Source: an uncultured SAR86 cluster bacterium (GTDB lineage: Bacteria > Pseudomonadota > Gammaproteobacteria > Magnimaribacterales > Magnimaribacteraceae). Taken from it: a stretch of 64,000 bases of DNA. The notes under the pieces were generated by a model that was not told the DNA's origin, did no database searches, and saw nothing but the letters and a program-made list of their open reading frames with translations. Of this stretch, positions 7,933 to 16,256 are shown piece after piece (the stretch's first letter is position 1; each line of letters begins with the position of its first letter). A program made the position numbers and the translations under genes. The stretch is taken from contig CACNCK010000001.1 of NCBI GenBank assembly GCA_902618945.1, forward strand, positions 124,001 through 188,000, written 5' to 3'.

Positions 7933-10302
7933 ATGTGGCTTAAATTAAAAACATACTTCATTTCGTTCATTTATAGCTTATATGGAAAGCTCTTTCTTAT
8001 ATTCCTATGTATTTCTGTAATGTCCTTATCTGGCTTAAATATATATATTGATAGTAAGCTACCAAATGAACAAACTATTCGAGATATCGAACTTCAGATA
8101 CCGCTCAAAATTTTTTCTTCCGATGGGAAATTAATAGGTGAGTTTGGAGAACAAAGAAGAACAGCTTTGGATTTTGATGAAATACCAAATCATTATGTAA
8201 ATGCTGTATTGGCAGCAGAGGACGATAATTTTTTTTCTCATTCTGGAGTGAGTTATACCGGGCTTCTTAGGTCTTTTTACAGGATTGCTGTTTCAGGGCG
8301 AATCCAAGGAGGAGGAAGCACAATTACGATGCAGGTAGCTGGGAATTATTTAACTAGTAGAGATATAAGTCTTTTTCGAAAGGTAAAAGATATATTTTTA
8401 GCTTACAGATTAGAGGAGACATACTCAAAAGAAGAAATTTTTGAATTTTATGTGAATAGAATTTTCTTTGGAAATCGAGCCTATGGAATTGCTGCTGCTA
8501 GTGAAGTTTACTATGGCAGGCCTTTATCAGATTTGAATTTAGCCCAATGGGCAATGATTGCTGCACTTCCTAAGGCACCTTCTTCAATAAATCCTCTTGT
8601 TAACCCTAAAAGGGCACTGATAAGACGTAATTGGATTCTACAAAGAATGCTCGATTTAAAATATATTCACGAAGAGCAGTTTAACATTGCAATTCAAGCG
8701 CCAATAAGTGCTAATTATTATGGTTTAGTTTCAGAAGTTGAGGCACCTTATGTTGCTGAAGAAGTAAGGCGCTATATGATCCAGGAATATGGTTTAAAGG
8801 CATATTCAGAGGGACTTGAAGTCCATACAACTATTAATTCAAAATTCCAAAATCATGCTACAGAAGCATTACGATCAGGCTTAGAAGATTATGATAAAAG
8901 GCACGGCTTCCGGGAACCAGAAAATATAATTGACCTCTTCCCTGCAAATTTTTTCCAATATTCAAAATCTGAAAAGATATACCAAGCAGAAGAAACTTTA
9001 AGCAAGGAATCAAGGGACTTAGAAGAGAAAACAGATTTATCTAGTGTTTTCCAATATTTAGAAACATTTACTGAAAACGATCAACGCTTCATAGGAGTAG
9101 TAACTGATAATACACAGGGACTAGAAGTTTTAACAAAACAAGGCAACTTAATAGATATTAAATGGAATGAAAGTCTAAAGTGGGCCCGTCCTTACATTTC
9201 AGAAAATAGAAGAGGCGCTAGGCCTAGATCTTTTTTAGACATCACAAAACTAGGGGATTTAGTGTGGCTATCAAAAGATAGAGTCACTAAAACTGTTTCC
9301 CTTACCCAGATTCCTGAAGCACAAAGTGCATTAATTTCGATTGACCCAAAGTCAGGTGCAGTTCTTGCCTCAGTTGGAGGATATGATTTCTTTTTAAGTA
9401 AATTTAATAGAGTAGAACAAGCTTCTCCATTATTGGGTTCAAATTTTAAGCCGTTTTTATATGCAGCTGCTTTTTCAGATAAATTTACTCCTTCTTCACT
9501 TATCAATGATGCTCCAATTATATTTGAAGATGAGGCTCTAGAAGAAAAATGGAGACCAAGGAATGCGAGCGGTAAGTTCTATGGGCCTACAAGACTGCGT
9601 GAAGGTTTACTGCAAAGTAGAAACCTTGTATCGGTTAGATTATTGAGGGAATTAGGGGTTAATAAGGTTAGGGATTTTGCCGAAAAATTTGGATTTGATA
9701 GGCAAAGACTGCCAGCAGATCTTTCTTTATCTTTAGGAACAGCATCATTAAATCCTTTATCTAATGCGGTTGCTTATTCAGTATTCGCAAATGACGGAAA
9801 AAAGGTTGAACCCTTTTTGATCTCTAAGATCTTAGATAGATCAGGTGAGGTTCTGTTTGAAAAAAAAATACAAGATCCACAACAAGTTATAGACCCAAGG
9901 GTAGCCTTTTTGATCAACGATATCTTAAAAGAAGCTGCAGTAAGAGGGACAGCAAAAAAAGTCTCTGAATTAGAAAGAAAAGATTTTGCAGGTAAAACTG
10001 GCACCACAAATGAAGCTGAAAGCACATGGTTTACTGGATATAATGATCAAATTGTCACATCTGTTTGGGTAGGATTTGATCAGCCTAAAAGCTTAGGAGA
10101 CCGTGAGTTCGGCTCATCGGTAGCTCTTCCAATTTGGTTGCATTATAAAAAACAAATAATAGATGAAATACCGATGTCTTCTCTACTGCCTCCAGAGGGT
10201 CTGTCGATTGTTAAAATTGATAGGGATTCAGGTAAGCTAGCCGATGAAGAAACTAATGAACCAATGTTTGAATACTTCTTAGAAGAGAATATCCCTAATT
10301 AG
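7933..10302 (+). CDS. mrcA: Penicillin-binding protein 1A
   Basis: This 789-residue bifunctional class A PBP polymerises and cross-links peptidoglycan in the periplasm. An N-terminal membrane anchor spans about residues 19-38. The GT51 glycosyltransferase follows with catalytic Glu96 in AAEDDNFFSHSGV, then GGSTITMQ and the YVNRIFFGNRAYG block. The transpeptidase carries the acyl-serine motif SNFK (Ser503, Lys506), SRN in LLQSRNLVS and KTGTT from residue 688. It is somewhat shorter than the roughly 850-residue E. coli protein. Its stop overlaps the convergent slmA stop region by 8 bp. It diverges from aroK, the position of ponA in pseudomonads. Confidence 0.95.
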   Translation: MWLKLKTYFISFIYSLYGKLFLIFLCISVMSLSGLNIYIDSKLPNEQTIRDIELQIPLKIFSSDGKLIGEFGEQRRTALDFDEIPNHYVNAVLAAEDDNFFSHSGVSYTGLLRSFYRIAVSGRIQGGGSTITMQVAGNYLTSRDISLFRKVKDIFLAYRLEETYSKEEIFEFYVNRIFFGNRAYGIAAASEVYYGRPLSDLNLAQWAMIAALPKAPSSINPLVNPKRALIRRNWILQRMLDLKYIHEEQFNIAIQAPISANYYGLVSEVEAPYVAEEVRRYMIQEYGLKAYSEGLEVHTTINSKFQNHATEALRSGLEDYDKRHGFREPENIIDLFPANFFQYSKSEKIYQAEETLSKESRDLEEKTDLSSVFQYLETFTENDQRFIGVVTDNTQGLEVLTKQGNLIDIKWNESLKWARPYISENRRGARPRSFLDITKLGDLVWLSKDRVTKTVSLTQIPEAQSALISIDPKSGAVLASVGGYDFFLSKFNRVEQASPLLGSNFKPFLYAAAFSDKFTPSSLINDAPIIFEDEALEEKWRPRNASGKFYGPTRLREGLLQSRNLVSVRLLRELGVNKVRDFAEKFGFDRQRLPADLSLSLGTASLNPLSNAVAYSVFANDGKKVEPFLISKILDRSGEVLFEKKIQDPQQVIDPRVAFLINDILKEAAVRGTAKKVSELERKDFAGKTGTTNEAESTWFTGYNDQIVTSVWVGFDQPKSLGDREFGSSVALPIWLHYKKQIIDEIPMSSLLPPEGLSIVKIDRDSGKLADEETNEPMFEYFLEENIPN

Positions 10303-10882
10303 AATCTAAAGATGCGATTAGAAATTCAAATTGATCATTGATCCTCTTTGAAGGTGATTCTGTAAAACCAGATCTTACAAATTGTTGAATTATTCCTTCA
10401 GAACAAGCCAATAAAAGATTTGCAGCAGACGCAGTTGGGAGTCCGAGTTTCTTTTTTGTTTCTTGTTCGTATCTCTGTAGGTTTTGTTTTATAAGTAACT
10501 CTATTTTAGTCATCATTTTCTTTATTCTTTCATCCAGACTTGTTTCATCTACTGAAAAAGCTTCTCTTGTTAATAGCCTAGCTAAACCTGGGTTCTTTTC
10601 ACTGAATGTCACTAATAAAACTAGAATTTTTTTTACTTTTTGAAGCTCATCTCCTTCGGCAGAATTAATGCTGTTTATGAGATCAAAAATATTTTGTTCA
10701 CAAAAGTCCACTAAGCCCGAATAGATCTTCTTCTTGCTTGGAAAATGCCTATAGATTGCAGCTTCAGTGATGTCGCATTCAGCTGCGATAAGGGATGTTG
10801 TGATTTTTACGGGACCTTTTTCACCAAGCATTTTAGCAAGGCTTTGCATGATATCTAATTGACGTGGTTTCAGCTGATTCAT
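10295..10882 (-). CDS. slmA: Nucleoid occlusion factor SlmA (TetR family)
   Basis: A 195-residue TetR-type protein with an N-terminal helix-turn-helix (ITTSLIAAECDITEAAIYRHFPSKKKIYSGLVDF, about residues 28-62) that matches the SlmA pattern [24 protein letters not shown]. SlmA binds chromosomal sites and blocks FtsZ ring assembly over the nucleoid. It is the last gene of algC-argB-slmA, 9 bp after argB. E. coli has dut-slmA-pyrE, whereas pseudomonads have algC-argB next to slmA, so the neighbourhood supports this call over a generic TetR repressor. Its 3' end overlaps mrcA. Confidence 0.85.
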   Translation of the reverse strand: MNQLKPRQLDIMQSLAKMLGEKGPVKITTSLIAAECDITEAAIYRHFPSKKKIYSGLVDFCEQNIFDLINSINSAEGDELQKVKKILVLLVTFSEKNPGLARLLTREAFSVDETSLDERIKKMMTKIELLIKQNLQRYEQETKKKLGLPTASAANLLLACSEGIIQQFVRSGFTESPSKRINDQFEFLIASLDSN

Positions 10883-10891
10883 AATTAAGAT

Positions 10892-11755
10892 TTAGCTTAT
10901 CATAGTTCCTACGCCTTCCTCAGTTAGTACTTCTAGTAACACTGCATGCGGAACTCTTCCATCAATTATATGACAAGTTTTTACACCTTTCTTTTTGGCA
11001 TTAAGAGCAGCCTTAAGTTTAGGAGTCATTCCACCCTTTATATATTCTTCTTTGAGTATCCTTTGACCCTTCTGTAAAGAGATTTTTGAAATCAGTTTAT
11101 TTTTCGAGTCCCCAATCCCTTGAACATCCGTTAAGAGTATAAGTTTTTCCGCATCAAGTGCCTTTGCAACCTCACCCGCGACAACATCAGCGTTTATATT
11201 TAAGTAATTATGCTTTCTAGATATCCCAATAGGAGCTATAACCGGTATAAAGCCTTTTTCTATTGTCTTTTTGAGATCACGAGTTTTTATCTTATCTACT
11301 TTACCTACATAACCTAAATCAATATTGCCTTGGCCTACTTCTTTTGAAGCTTTGATAATTTGGTACTTGGCATGGTTAAAAGATGTAGCGTTTCCACCAA
11401 ACTTTTTTATCAACTTCACAATCTCATTATTAATTGTTGTCCCAAGTACTTTCTTTACAACAGTCATCGAAGATTTAGTTGTGATTCTAAGTCCACCGAT
11501 GAACTCTGATTCAATCCCTGCCTTAGCAAGCTCATTACCAATTTGAGGACCCCCACCATGGACAATAACAGGTTTCATTCCAACTAATTTCATAAGAGCT
11601 ATATCTCTTGTAAAGCTCTCTCTGAGTGACTCATCTATCATGGCAGCACCGCCATACTTAATAACAATCACTTTATCTTTAAACTTTCTTATATAAGGGA
11701 GGCCTTCTGTTAAAACTGAAGCGATATTCTCTGCCTGTTTTCTAGTAATGGTCAT
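10892..11755 (-). CDS. argB: Acetylglutamate kinase
   Basis: The 287-residue product phosphorylates N-acetyl-L-glutamate in arginine biosynthesis. Amino acid kinase family motifs are clear: VIKYGGAAM near residue 33 (ATP lysine), VIVHGGGPQIG near residue 63, the NINADVVAGEVAKAL substrate site, and KGGMTPKLKAAL near the C-terminus. The N-terminal extension of about 25 residues (EGLPYIRKFKDK) is characteristic of the arginine-sensitive hexameric ArgB, suggesting feedback control by arginine (inference from the family). It is separated from algC by 2 bp and from slmA by 9 bp. Confidence 0.96.
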   Translation of the reverse strand: MTITRKQAENIASVLTEGLPYIRKFKDKVIVIKYGGAAMIDESLRESFTRDIALMKLVGMKPVIVHGGGPQIGNELAKAGIESEFIGGLRITTKSSMTVVKKVLGTTINNEIVKLIKKFGGNATSFNHAKYQIIKASKEVGQGNIDLGYVGKVDKIKTRDLKKTIEKGFIPVIAPIGISRKHNYLNINADVVAGEVAKALDAEKLILLTDVQGIGDSKNKLISKISLQKGQRILKEEYIKGGMTPKLKAALNAKKKGVKTCHIIDGRVPHAVLLEVLTEEGVGTMIS

Positions 11756-11757
11756 TG

Positions 11758-13122
11758 TTAAAATTTATTTATATTTGGCTTTATGCTCTTAAGTCCTAAG
11801 TAAAAAATCTCTTTTATCTTATTTAGATATTCATTTGTTTCAGCTTCAAATCTTAAAACTAGACAAGGTGAGGTGTTAGAGGCCCTTAACAGCCCCCAAC
11901 CTGTCTCAAATTCAACTCTTATACCATCTATGCTCACTATTTTAGCGTCGCTAAATTTTGAATTTTCTATAAATGTTTTTACTATTTGAAATTTTTCTTC
12001 GTCTGCAGCAGGTATATTTATCTCTGGAGTTGAAAGCATGTTAGGAACAGTTGCAAATGGATCATCTTCTTCTGAATTGGCAATTATTTCTAACATTCTG
12101 GCGCCCGCATATATCCCATCATCAAATCCTGGCCATCTATCATTAAAGAAAATATGACCGCTCATTTCACCTCCCAGTAAAGCATCTGTTTCCCGTATCT
12201 TCTGTTTGATAAAGGTATGACCAGTCTTACAGATCAAGGGCTTTCCTTTGAGCATTTCAATTTCATCTGAAAGCAGTTTGGAGCACTTAACATCAAAAAC
12301 AATCTTAGCATTTGGACTAGATTGAATGACTTGTCTGGAAAACATTATCATCTGTCTATCAGGAAAGATCACTTTACCCCTTGGAGAAATGACACCTAAT
12401 CTGTCAGCATCTCCATCAAATGCAAGTCCCACCACTGAATCATTCTCTTTTACACTTTTGATAAGATCCTCCATATTTTTTAATTTAGACGGATCAGGGT
12501 GATGATTTGGGAAGGAACCATCGGGTTCTCCATATAACTCTATTACATTGCACCCCAATCTTTCATACACATCTTTCGCTACAACACCGGCTACACCATT
12601 TCCACAATCTATTGAGATTTTAAGATCTTTATTTAGTTTAATGCTTGCCAATATTCGTTCTATATATGACTCCTTAATATCTTCTTTTTTTGATATCCCT
12701 TTTCCTTCTCTAAAATTTTCTTCTAAGATCCTTCGCTTAAGATTCAAGATTTCTTCACTAGATGTAGATTGATTATTAAAAACAATTTTGAATCCATTGT
12801 AATTTCCAGGATTATGACTGCCAGTTATTACGACTCCACTTGAGGAGTTTAACTCATAGGTTGAATGATAAAACATTGGACTTGTAACTATGCCAATATT
12901 AATCACACTACAGCCAGTAGATATTATTCCTGAAGAAAGCCATTCATAAATTTCAGGACTTGAAAGTCTTGCATCTCTTCCAACGATGAATTCTTGAATA
13001 TTTCTATCAATTGCTTCTGAGCCCAAAGCTCTGCCAAGACTATAAACTACTTCTAGGGTTAGATCTTCATAGGCTATGCCCCTAATATCATTAGCCCTAA
13101 ATATATTTTGGTTTATCTCCAC
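11758..13122 (-). CDS. algC: Phosphomannomutase/phosphoglucomutase
   Basis: This 454-residue alpha-D-phosphohexomutase has four domains. The phosphoserine loop is GVVITGSHNPGNYNGFKIV (about residues 95-113), the metal loop is AFDGDADRLGV, the sugar-specificity loop is GGEMSGHIFF, and the phosphate-binding C-terminal loop is LRASNTSPCLVLRFEA. It interconverts mannose- or glucose-6-phosphate and the 1-phosphates, feeding LPS and exopolysaccharide nucleotide sugars. It starts with GTG; a TATAAT lies 6 nt upstream and no Shine-Dalgarno sequence is seen. It heads the algC-argB-slmA unit and diverges from ilvE. Confidence 0.93.
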   Translation of the reverse strand: MEINQNIFRANDIRGIAYEDLTLEVVYSLGRALGSEAIDRNIQEFIVGRDARLSSPEIYEWLSSGIISTGCSVINIGIVTSPMFYHSTYELNSSSGVVITGSHNPGNYNGFKIVFNNQSTSSEEILNLKRRILEENFREGKGISKKEDIKESYIERILASIKLNKDLKISIDCGNGVAGVVAKDVYERLGCNVIELYGEPDGSFPNHHPDPSKLKNMEDLIKSVKENDSVVGLAFDGDADRLGVISPRGKVIFPDRQMIMFSRQVIQSSPNAKIVFDVKCSKLLSDEIEMLKGKPLICKTGHTFIKQKIRETDALLGGEMSGHIFFNDRWPGFDDGIYAGARMLEIIANSEEDDPFATVPNMLSTPEINIPAADEEKFQIVKTFIENSKFSDAKIVSIDGIRVEFETGWGLLRASNTSPCLVLRFEAETNEYLNKIKEIFYLGLKSIKPNINKF

Positions 13123-13128
13123 TTTACA

Positions 13129-13134
13129 ATTATA
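13129..13134 (-). promoter_or_regulatory. Putative -10 element of algC (leaderless)
   Basis: On the minus strand TATAAT occupies 13134-13129, followed by six bases (TGTAAA) and the GTG start codon of algC. With a transcription start about 7 nt after the -10 the mRNA would begin at the start codon. No recognisable -35 is present, so the call rests on the perfect hexamer and the spacing shared with several other genes in the window. Confidence 0.45.
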
Positions 13135-13209
13135 TATTCTGAATAATCTATTTACTCTACATAAAATAATTTATATCGATAGAATATAAAAAAAATAAAG
13201 GAATTTAAT

Positions 13210-14130
13210 TTGGATCTCTCAAAAATAACCGGTGAAATATGGTTTGATGGCGAAATGATAGATTGGCAAGATGCCAATACTCATCTTTTGACTCATACTC
13301 TTCATTATGGACTGGGTGTTTTTGAAGGTGTTAGAGCCTATAAAACAAATAAAGGTCCATCAATCTTTAGACTGCATGATCATACTGATAGGCTTTATAA
13401 ATCAGCTTCTACTGTCAATATCGAGATACCTTATTCCAAAGATATTATCAATGAAGCTCATCAAGAGGTCATTAGGTCTAACAATCTTGATGAGGCCTAT
13501 ATAAGACCAATGTGTTTCTATGGCTCAGAAGGGATGGGACTGCGAGCTGATAATTTAAAAGTACATACTATGGTTGCTGCTTGGGAGTGGCCTTCCTACA
13601 TGGAACCAGAGGCAAGAGAGAAAGGCATTAAAGTAAAACTTTCATCGTATACAAGGCAAGTTAGAAATCCAGTTTCTAACTCTAAGGTTAATGGAAACTA
13701 TGTGCATTCAATTGTTGCTTTAAATGAAGCTCTTGAGAGTGGATTTGATGAAGCCTTAATGTTAGATGCAGAAGGTTACGTAGCGGAAGGCAGTGGAGAG
13801 AACTTTTTTATAGTTAAAAAAGGGACGCTTTACTCACCGGACCTTGATTCCTGTTTAGATGGCATAACAAGAAGAACAATTTTAGATTTAGCTTCCGAGC
13901 TTGATATTCCCTTTGAAATTAAGAAACTTAAAGTGGAGGATGTCCTAGAAGCGGATGAATCGTTCTTTTCAGGTACAGCAGCGGAAGTTGTACCGATAAA
14001 CTCTCTCGATTATAAACCCATAGGATCTGGCTTGAGAGGACCCATAACAGAGAAATTACAAAGTGCATACTTTGACCAAGTTAGAGGAGTTAGAGAAAAA
14101 AACTCTTCTTGGCATACCTACGTCAAATAG
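13210..14130 (+). CDS. ilvE: Branched-chain amino acid aminotransferase
   Basis: A fold-type IV PLP aminotransferase of 306 residues that moves amino groups between glutamate and the keto acids of Leu, Ile and Val. Visible motifs are IWFDGEMIDWQDANTHLLTHTLHYGLGVFEGVRAY at the N-terminus, the PLP lysine in NSKVNGNYVHSIVALNEA (about residue 160), and EGSGENFFIVK with the phosphate-binding DGITRRT downstream. The start is TTG at 13210, chosen because a GGA-containing Shine-Dalgarno (AAAGGA) precedes it and conservation begins about 8 residues in. In pseudomonads ilvE also lies immediately upstream of waaF. Confidence 0.93.
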   Translation: MDLSKITGEIWFDGEMIDWQDANTHLLTHTLHYGLGVFEGVRAYKTNKGPSIFRLHDHTDRLYKSASTVNIEIPYSKDIINEAHQEVIRSNNLDEAYIRPMCFYGSEGMGLRADNLKVHTMVAAWEWPSYMEPEAREKGIKVKLSSYTRQVRNPVSNSKVNGNYVHSIVALNEALESGFDEALMLDAEGYVAEGSGENFFIVKKGTLYSPDLDSCLDGITRRTILDLASELDIPFEIKKLKVEDVLEADESFFSGTAAEVVPINSLDYKPIGSGLRGPITEKLQSAYFDQVRGVREKNSSWHTYVK

Positions 14131-14135
14131 ATCCC

Positions 14136-15149
14136 ATGAAAATTTTAATAATTGGACCATCTTGGATTGGAGATTCTGTCATGGCTCAAACTCTTTATAA
14201 AAGACTAAAAGAAGAATCTTCAGACTGCAAGATTGATGTCATATCTCCAGAGTGGTCTTCAGAGCTCATGCAAAGAATGCCCGAGGTCTCCAAAACAATT
14301 AAATCTCCTTACTTACATGGAGACCTTAAATTTTTTTCAAGATGTCACTTTGGCAAAAATTTAAAGAAATATAACTATGATCAGGCAATAATTTTGACTA
14401 ATTCTTTGAAATCCTCACTGATACCTTTCTTTGCAAGAATACCCATTCGAACTGGCTGGTTAGGAGAAATGAGGTATGGGCTATTGAATGATATAAGATA
14501 CCTTGATAAGAATAAGAATCATTTGATGGTTGAAAAATTTGCAGCTCTTTCAACGCAAGACAGTAATTATTGTCTTGGAAGCTTATCTTTTCCGAAACTA
14601 AGTATTGATTTTGAAAATCAACAATCTTCCTTGGTTAAATTTGGTATTAATCAAAATTTACCCTGTTTAGCTATTTGTCCTGGAGCGGAGTTTGGACCTG
14701 CGAAGAAATGGCCTGAAGATAATTATTCTATAGTTGCAAAAAATTATCTAAAAAAAGGTTGGAATGTTTTATGTTTCGGGTCTGCAAATGATTATGAAAC
14801 TGGAAAGAAAATTTCTAATTTTGATAACTTACAAGAAGAAGATCATTTCCATAATTTAATTGGCAAAACCTCTTTAGTTGATGCTGTAGACCTCTTATCT
14901 TACTGCAAGAAGGTTGTATCAAATGACTCAGGTCTGATGCATATAGCTGCAGCAGTTGAAACTCCTCTAGTAGCGGTTTATGGTCCTTCCTCTCCCGAAT
15001 ATACTCCACCTTTAATTAATCAAAAGGTAATCATTAGAAAAACGGAAGGTTATAAAAAAATAAGAGAAGGTAATTTACCTGACGGCTACGATGCATCACT
15101 TTTGTCTATTAGCCCTGAAGAAGTGATGGAAGCCCTTGAGACATTGTAA
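14136..15149 (+). CDS. waaF: ADP-heptose:LPS heptosyltransferase II
   Basis: A GT9-family heptosyltransferase of 337 residues from ATG 14136. The N-terminus MKILIIGPSWIGDSVMAQ and the segment RTGWLGEMRYGLLNDIR match WaaF, which adds the second heptose of the LPS inner core. The C-terminal half has the ADP-heptose site: CPGAEFGPAKKWP, then VSNDSGLMHIAAAVETPLVAVYG. I prefer ATG 14136 over TTG 14109 because the conserved family start is MKIL and the longer form overlaps ilvE. It is the only heptosyltransferase in the window: waaC, normally next to waaF, is absent. Confidence 0.92.
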   Translation: MKILIIGPSWIGDSVMAQTLYKRLKEESSDCKIDVISPEWSSELMQRMPEVSKTIKSPYLHGDLKFFSRCHFGKNLKKYNYDQAIILTNSLKSSLIPFFARIPIRTGWLGEMRYGLLNDIRYLDKNKNHLMVEKFAALSTQDSNYCLGSLSFPKLSIDFENQQSSLVKFGINQNLPCLAICPGAEFGPAKKWPEDNYSIVAKNYLKKGWNVLCFGSANDYETGKKISNFDNLQEEDHFHNLIGKTSLVDAVDLLSYCKKVVSNDSGLMHIAAAVETPLVAVYGPSSPEYTPPLINQKVIIRKTEGYKKIREGNLPDGYDASLLSISPEEVMEALETL

Positions 15150-15155
15150 TAGAGT

Positions 15156-16256
15156 GTGAAAAAGAAATTAGCCTTATTATTATTTAAATATTTTCCATAT
15201 GGAGGGCTACAAAAAGACTTTCTTGGAGTTGCAAATGAGTTAATTTTGAGAGGTCATGTACTGAAAGCTTTTACGCGCAGTTGGGAAGGTCCAATACCGA
15301 AAGGTTTAGATGTCGTTGTTCTTGGAGAAAGAGGAAAGTTTAATTATGCAAAGAATAGGAATTTTGTGAAAGATGTTTATCTTTCTATGCAAGACTTTTC
15401 CCCTGATATTATTTTTGGATTCAATAAAATGCCTGGCTTAGATCTGTACTTTGCTGCAGATACTTGCTTTGCTAAGCAAGCTCTAAAAAAAAATATAGTT
15501 CAAAAATTTACAAGAAGATATAGGCAATCTATGCAGTTTGAAGAAGATATATTTTCCCAAAAATCTAATACTAAGATACTTTCTCTTAATGATAAGCAGT
15601 CAAATGAATTCAGAGAATTTTACTCTACTCAAGCTGAGAGAATAATCATCGCTCCTCCCGGTATTGATAAGGATTGGTCCGATTATGAACCAGTGAACAT
15701 TTATGAAGCTTTAAATATTTCACTTGGTGAAAAGATATTGCTTTTTGTTGGTTCGGATTTTTCACGAAAAGGATTAGATCGTGCAATACTTGGATTGCGA
15801 CACCTTAATGAAAAGAACATATCTTCTAATTTGGTAGTGATAGGTGACGATAAGTCAAAACCCTATGAAAATCTTCTTACCAATGCTTCTCTGTCTAAGA
15901 AGGTCCATTTTTTAGGTCCAAGAAAAGATGTTGCATCATTTATGAAGTCTGCAGATTTACTAATACACCCAGCTAGAGAAGAGGCTGCTGGGAATATAAT
16001 AATTGAAGCTTTGGTATCAGGTTTGCCTTCTTTAGTAACTAGCGAAGTTGGATTCTCTAGTGAGGTTCTAAAATTTAGATCCGGAACTGTACTTGAAGGA
16101 GAATTTAATCAAAAAAGATTTAATTTACTTCTAGAAGAGAGTGTTTCAGATAAAAATTTATTTCACGTTAGAAGCTCGATTAGCAACTTGACTGATAACA
16201 AATACTTTTTTTCTAGGTTTAAATTTATTGCTGATTTCATAGAAGAAACTTTCTAA
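15156..16256 (+). CDS. waaG: LPS core glucosyltransferase I (WaaG type, GT4)
   Basis: The 366-residue GT-B enzyme is close to WaaG throughout: FKYFPYGGLQKDFLGVANEL at the N-terminus, SWEGPIPKGLDVVVL, VGFNKMPGLDxYFAAD-like IFGFNKMPGLDLYFAADTCF, then LFVGSDFSRKGLDRAI and the nucleotide-sugar E-x7-E region LLIHPAREEAAGNIIIEAL. WaaG transfers the first outer-core hexose onto heptose II at the inner membrane. The GTG start at 15156 is 6 bp after the waaF stop, and the stop overlaps the next ATG by one base, so the genes are coupled. Confidence 0.92.
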   Translation: MKKKLALLLFKYFPYGGLQKDFLGVANELILRGHVLKAFTRSWEGPIPKGLDVVVLGERGKFNYAKNRNFVKDVYLSMQDFSPDIIFGFNKMPGLDLYFAADTCFAKQALKKNIVQKFTRRYRQSMQFEEDIFSQKSNTKILSLNDKQSNEFREFYSTQAERIIIAPPGIDKDWSDYEPVNIYEALNISLGEKILLFVGSDFSRKGLDRAILGLRHLNEKNISSNLVVIGDDKSKPYENLLTNASLSKKVHFLGPRKDVASFMKSADLLIHPAREEAAGNIIIEALVSGLPSLVTSEVGFSSEVLKFRSGTVLEGEFNQKRFNLLLEESVSDKNLFHVRSSISNLTDNKYFFSRFKFIADFIEETF

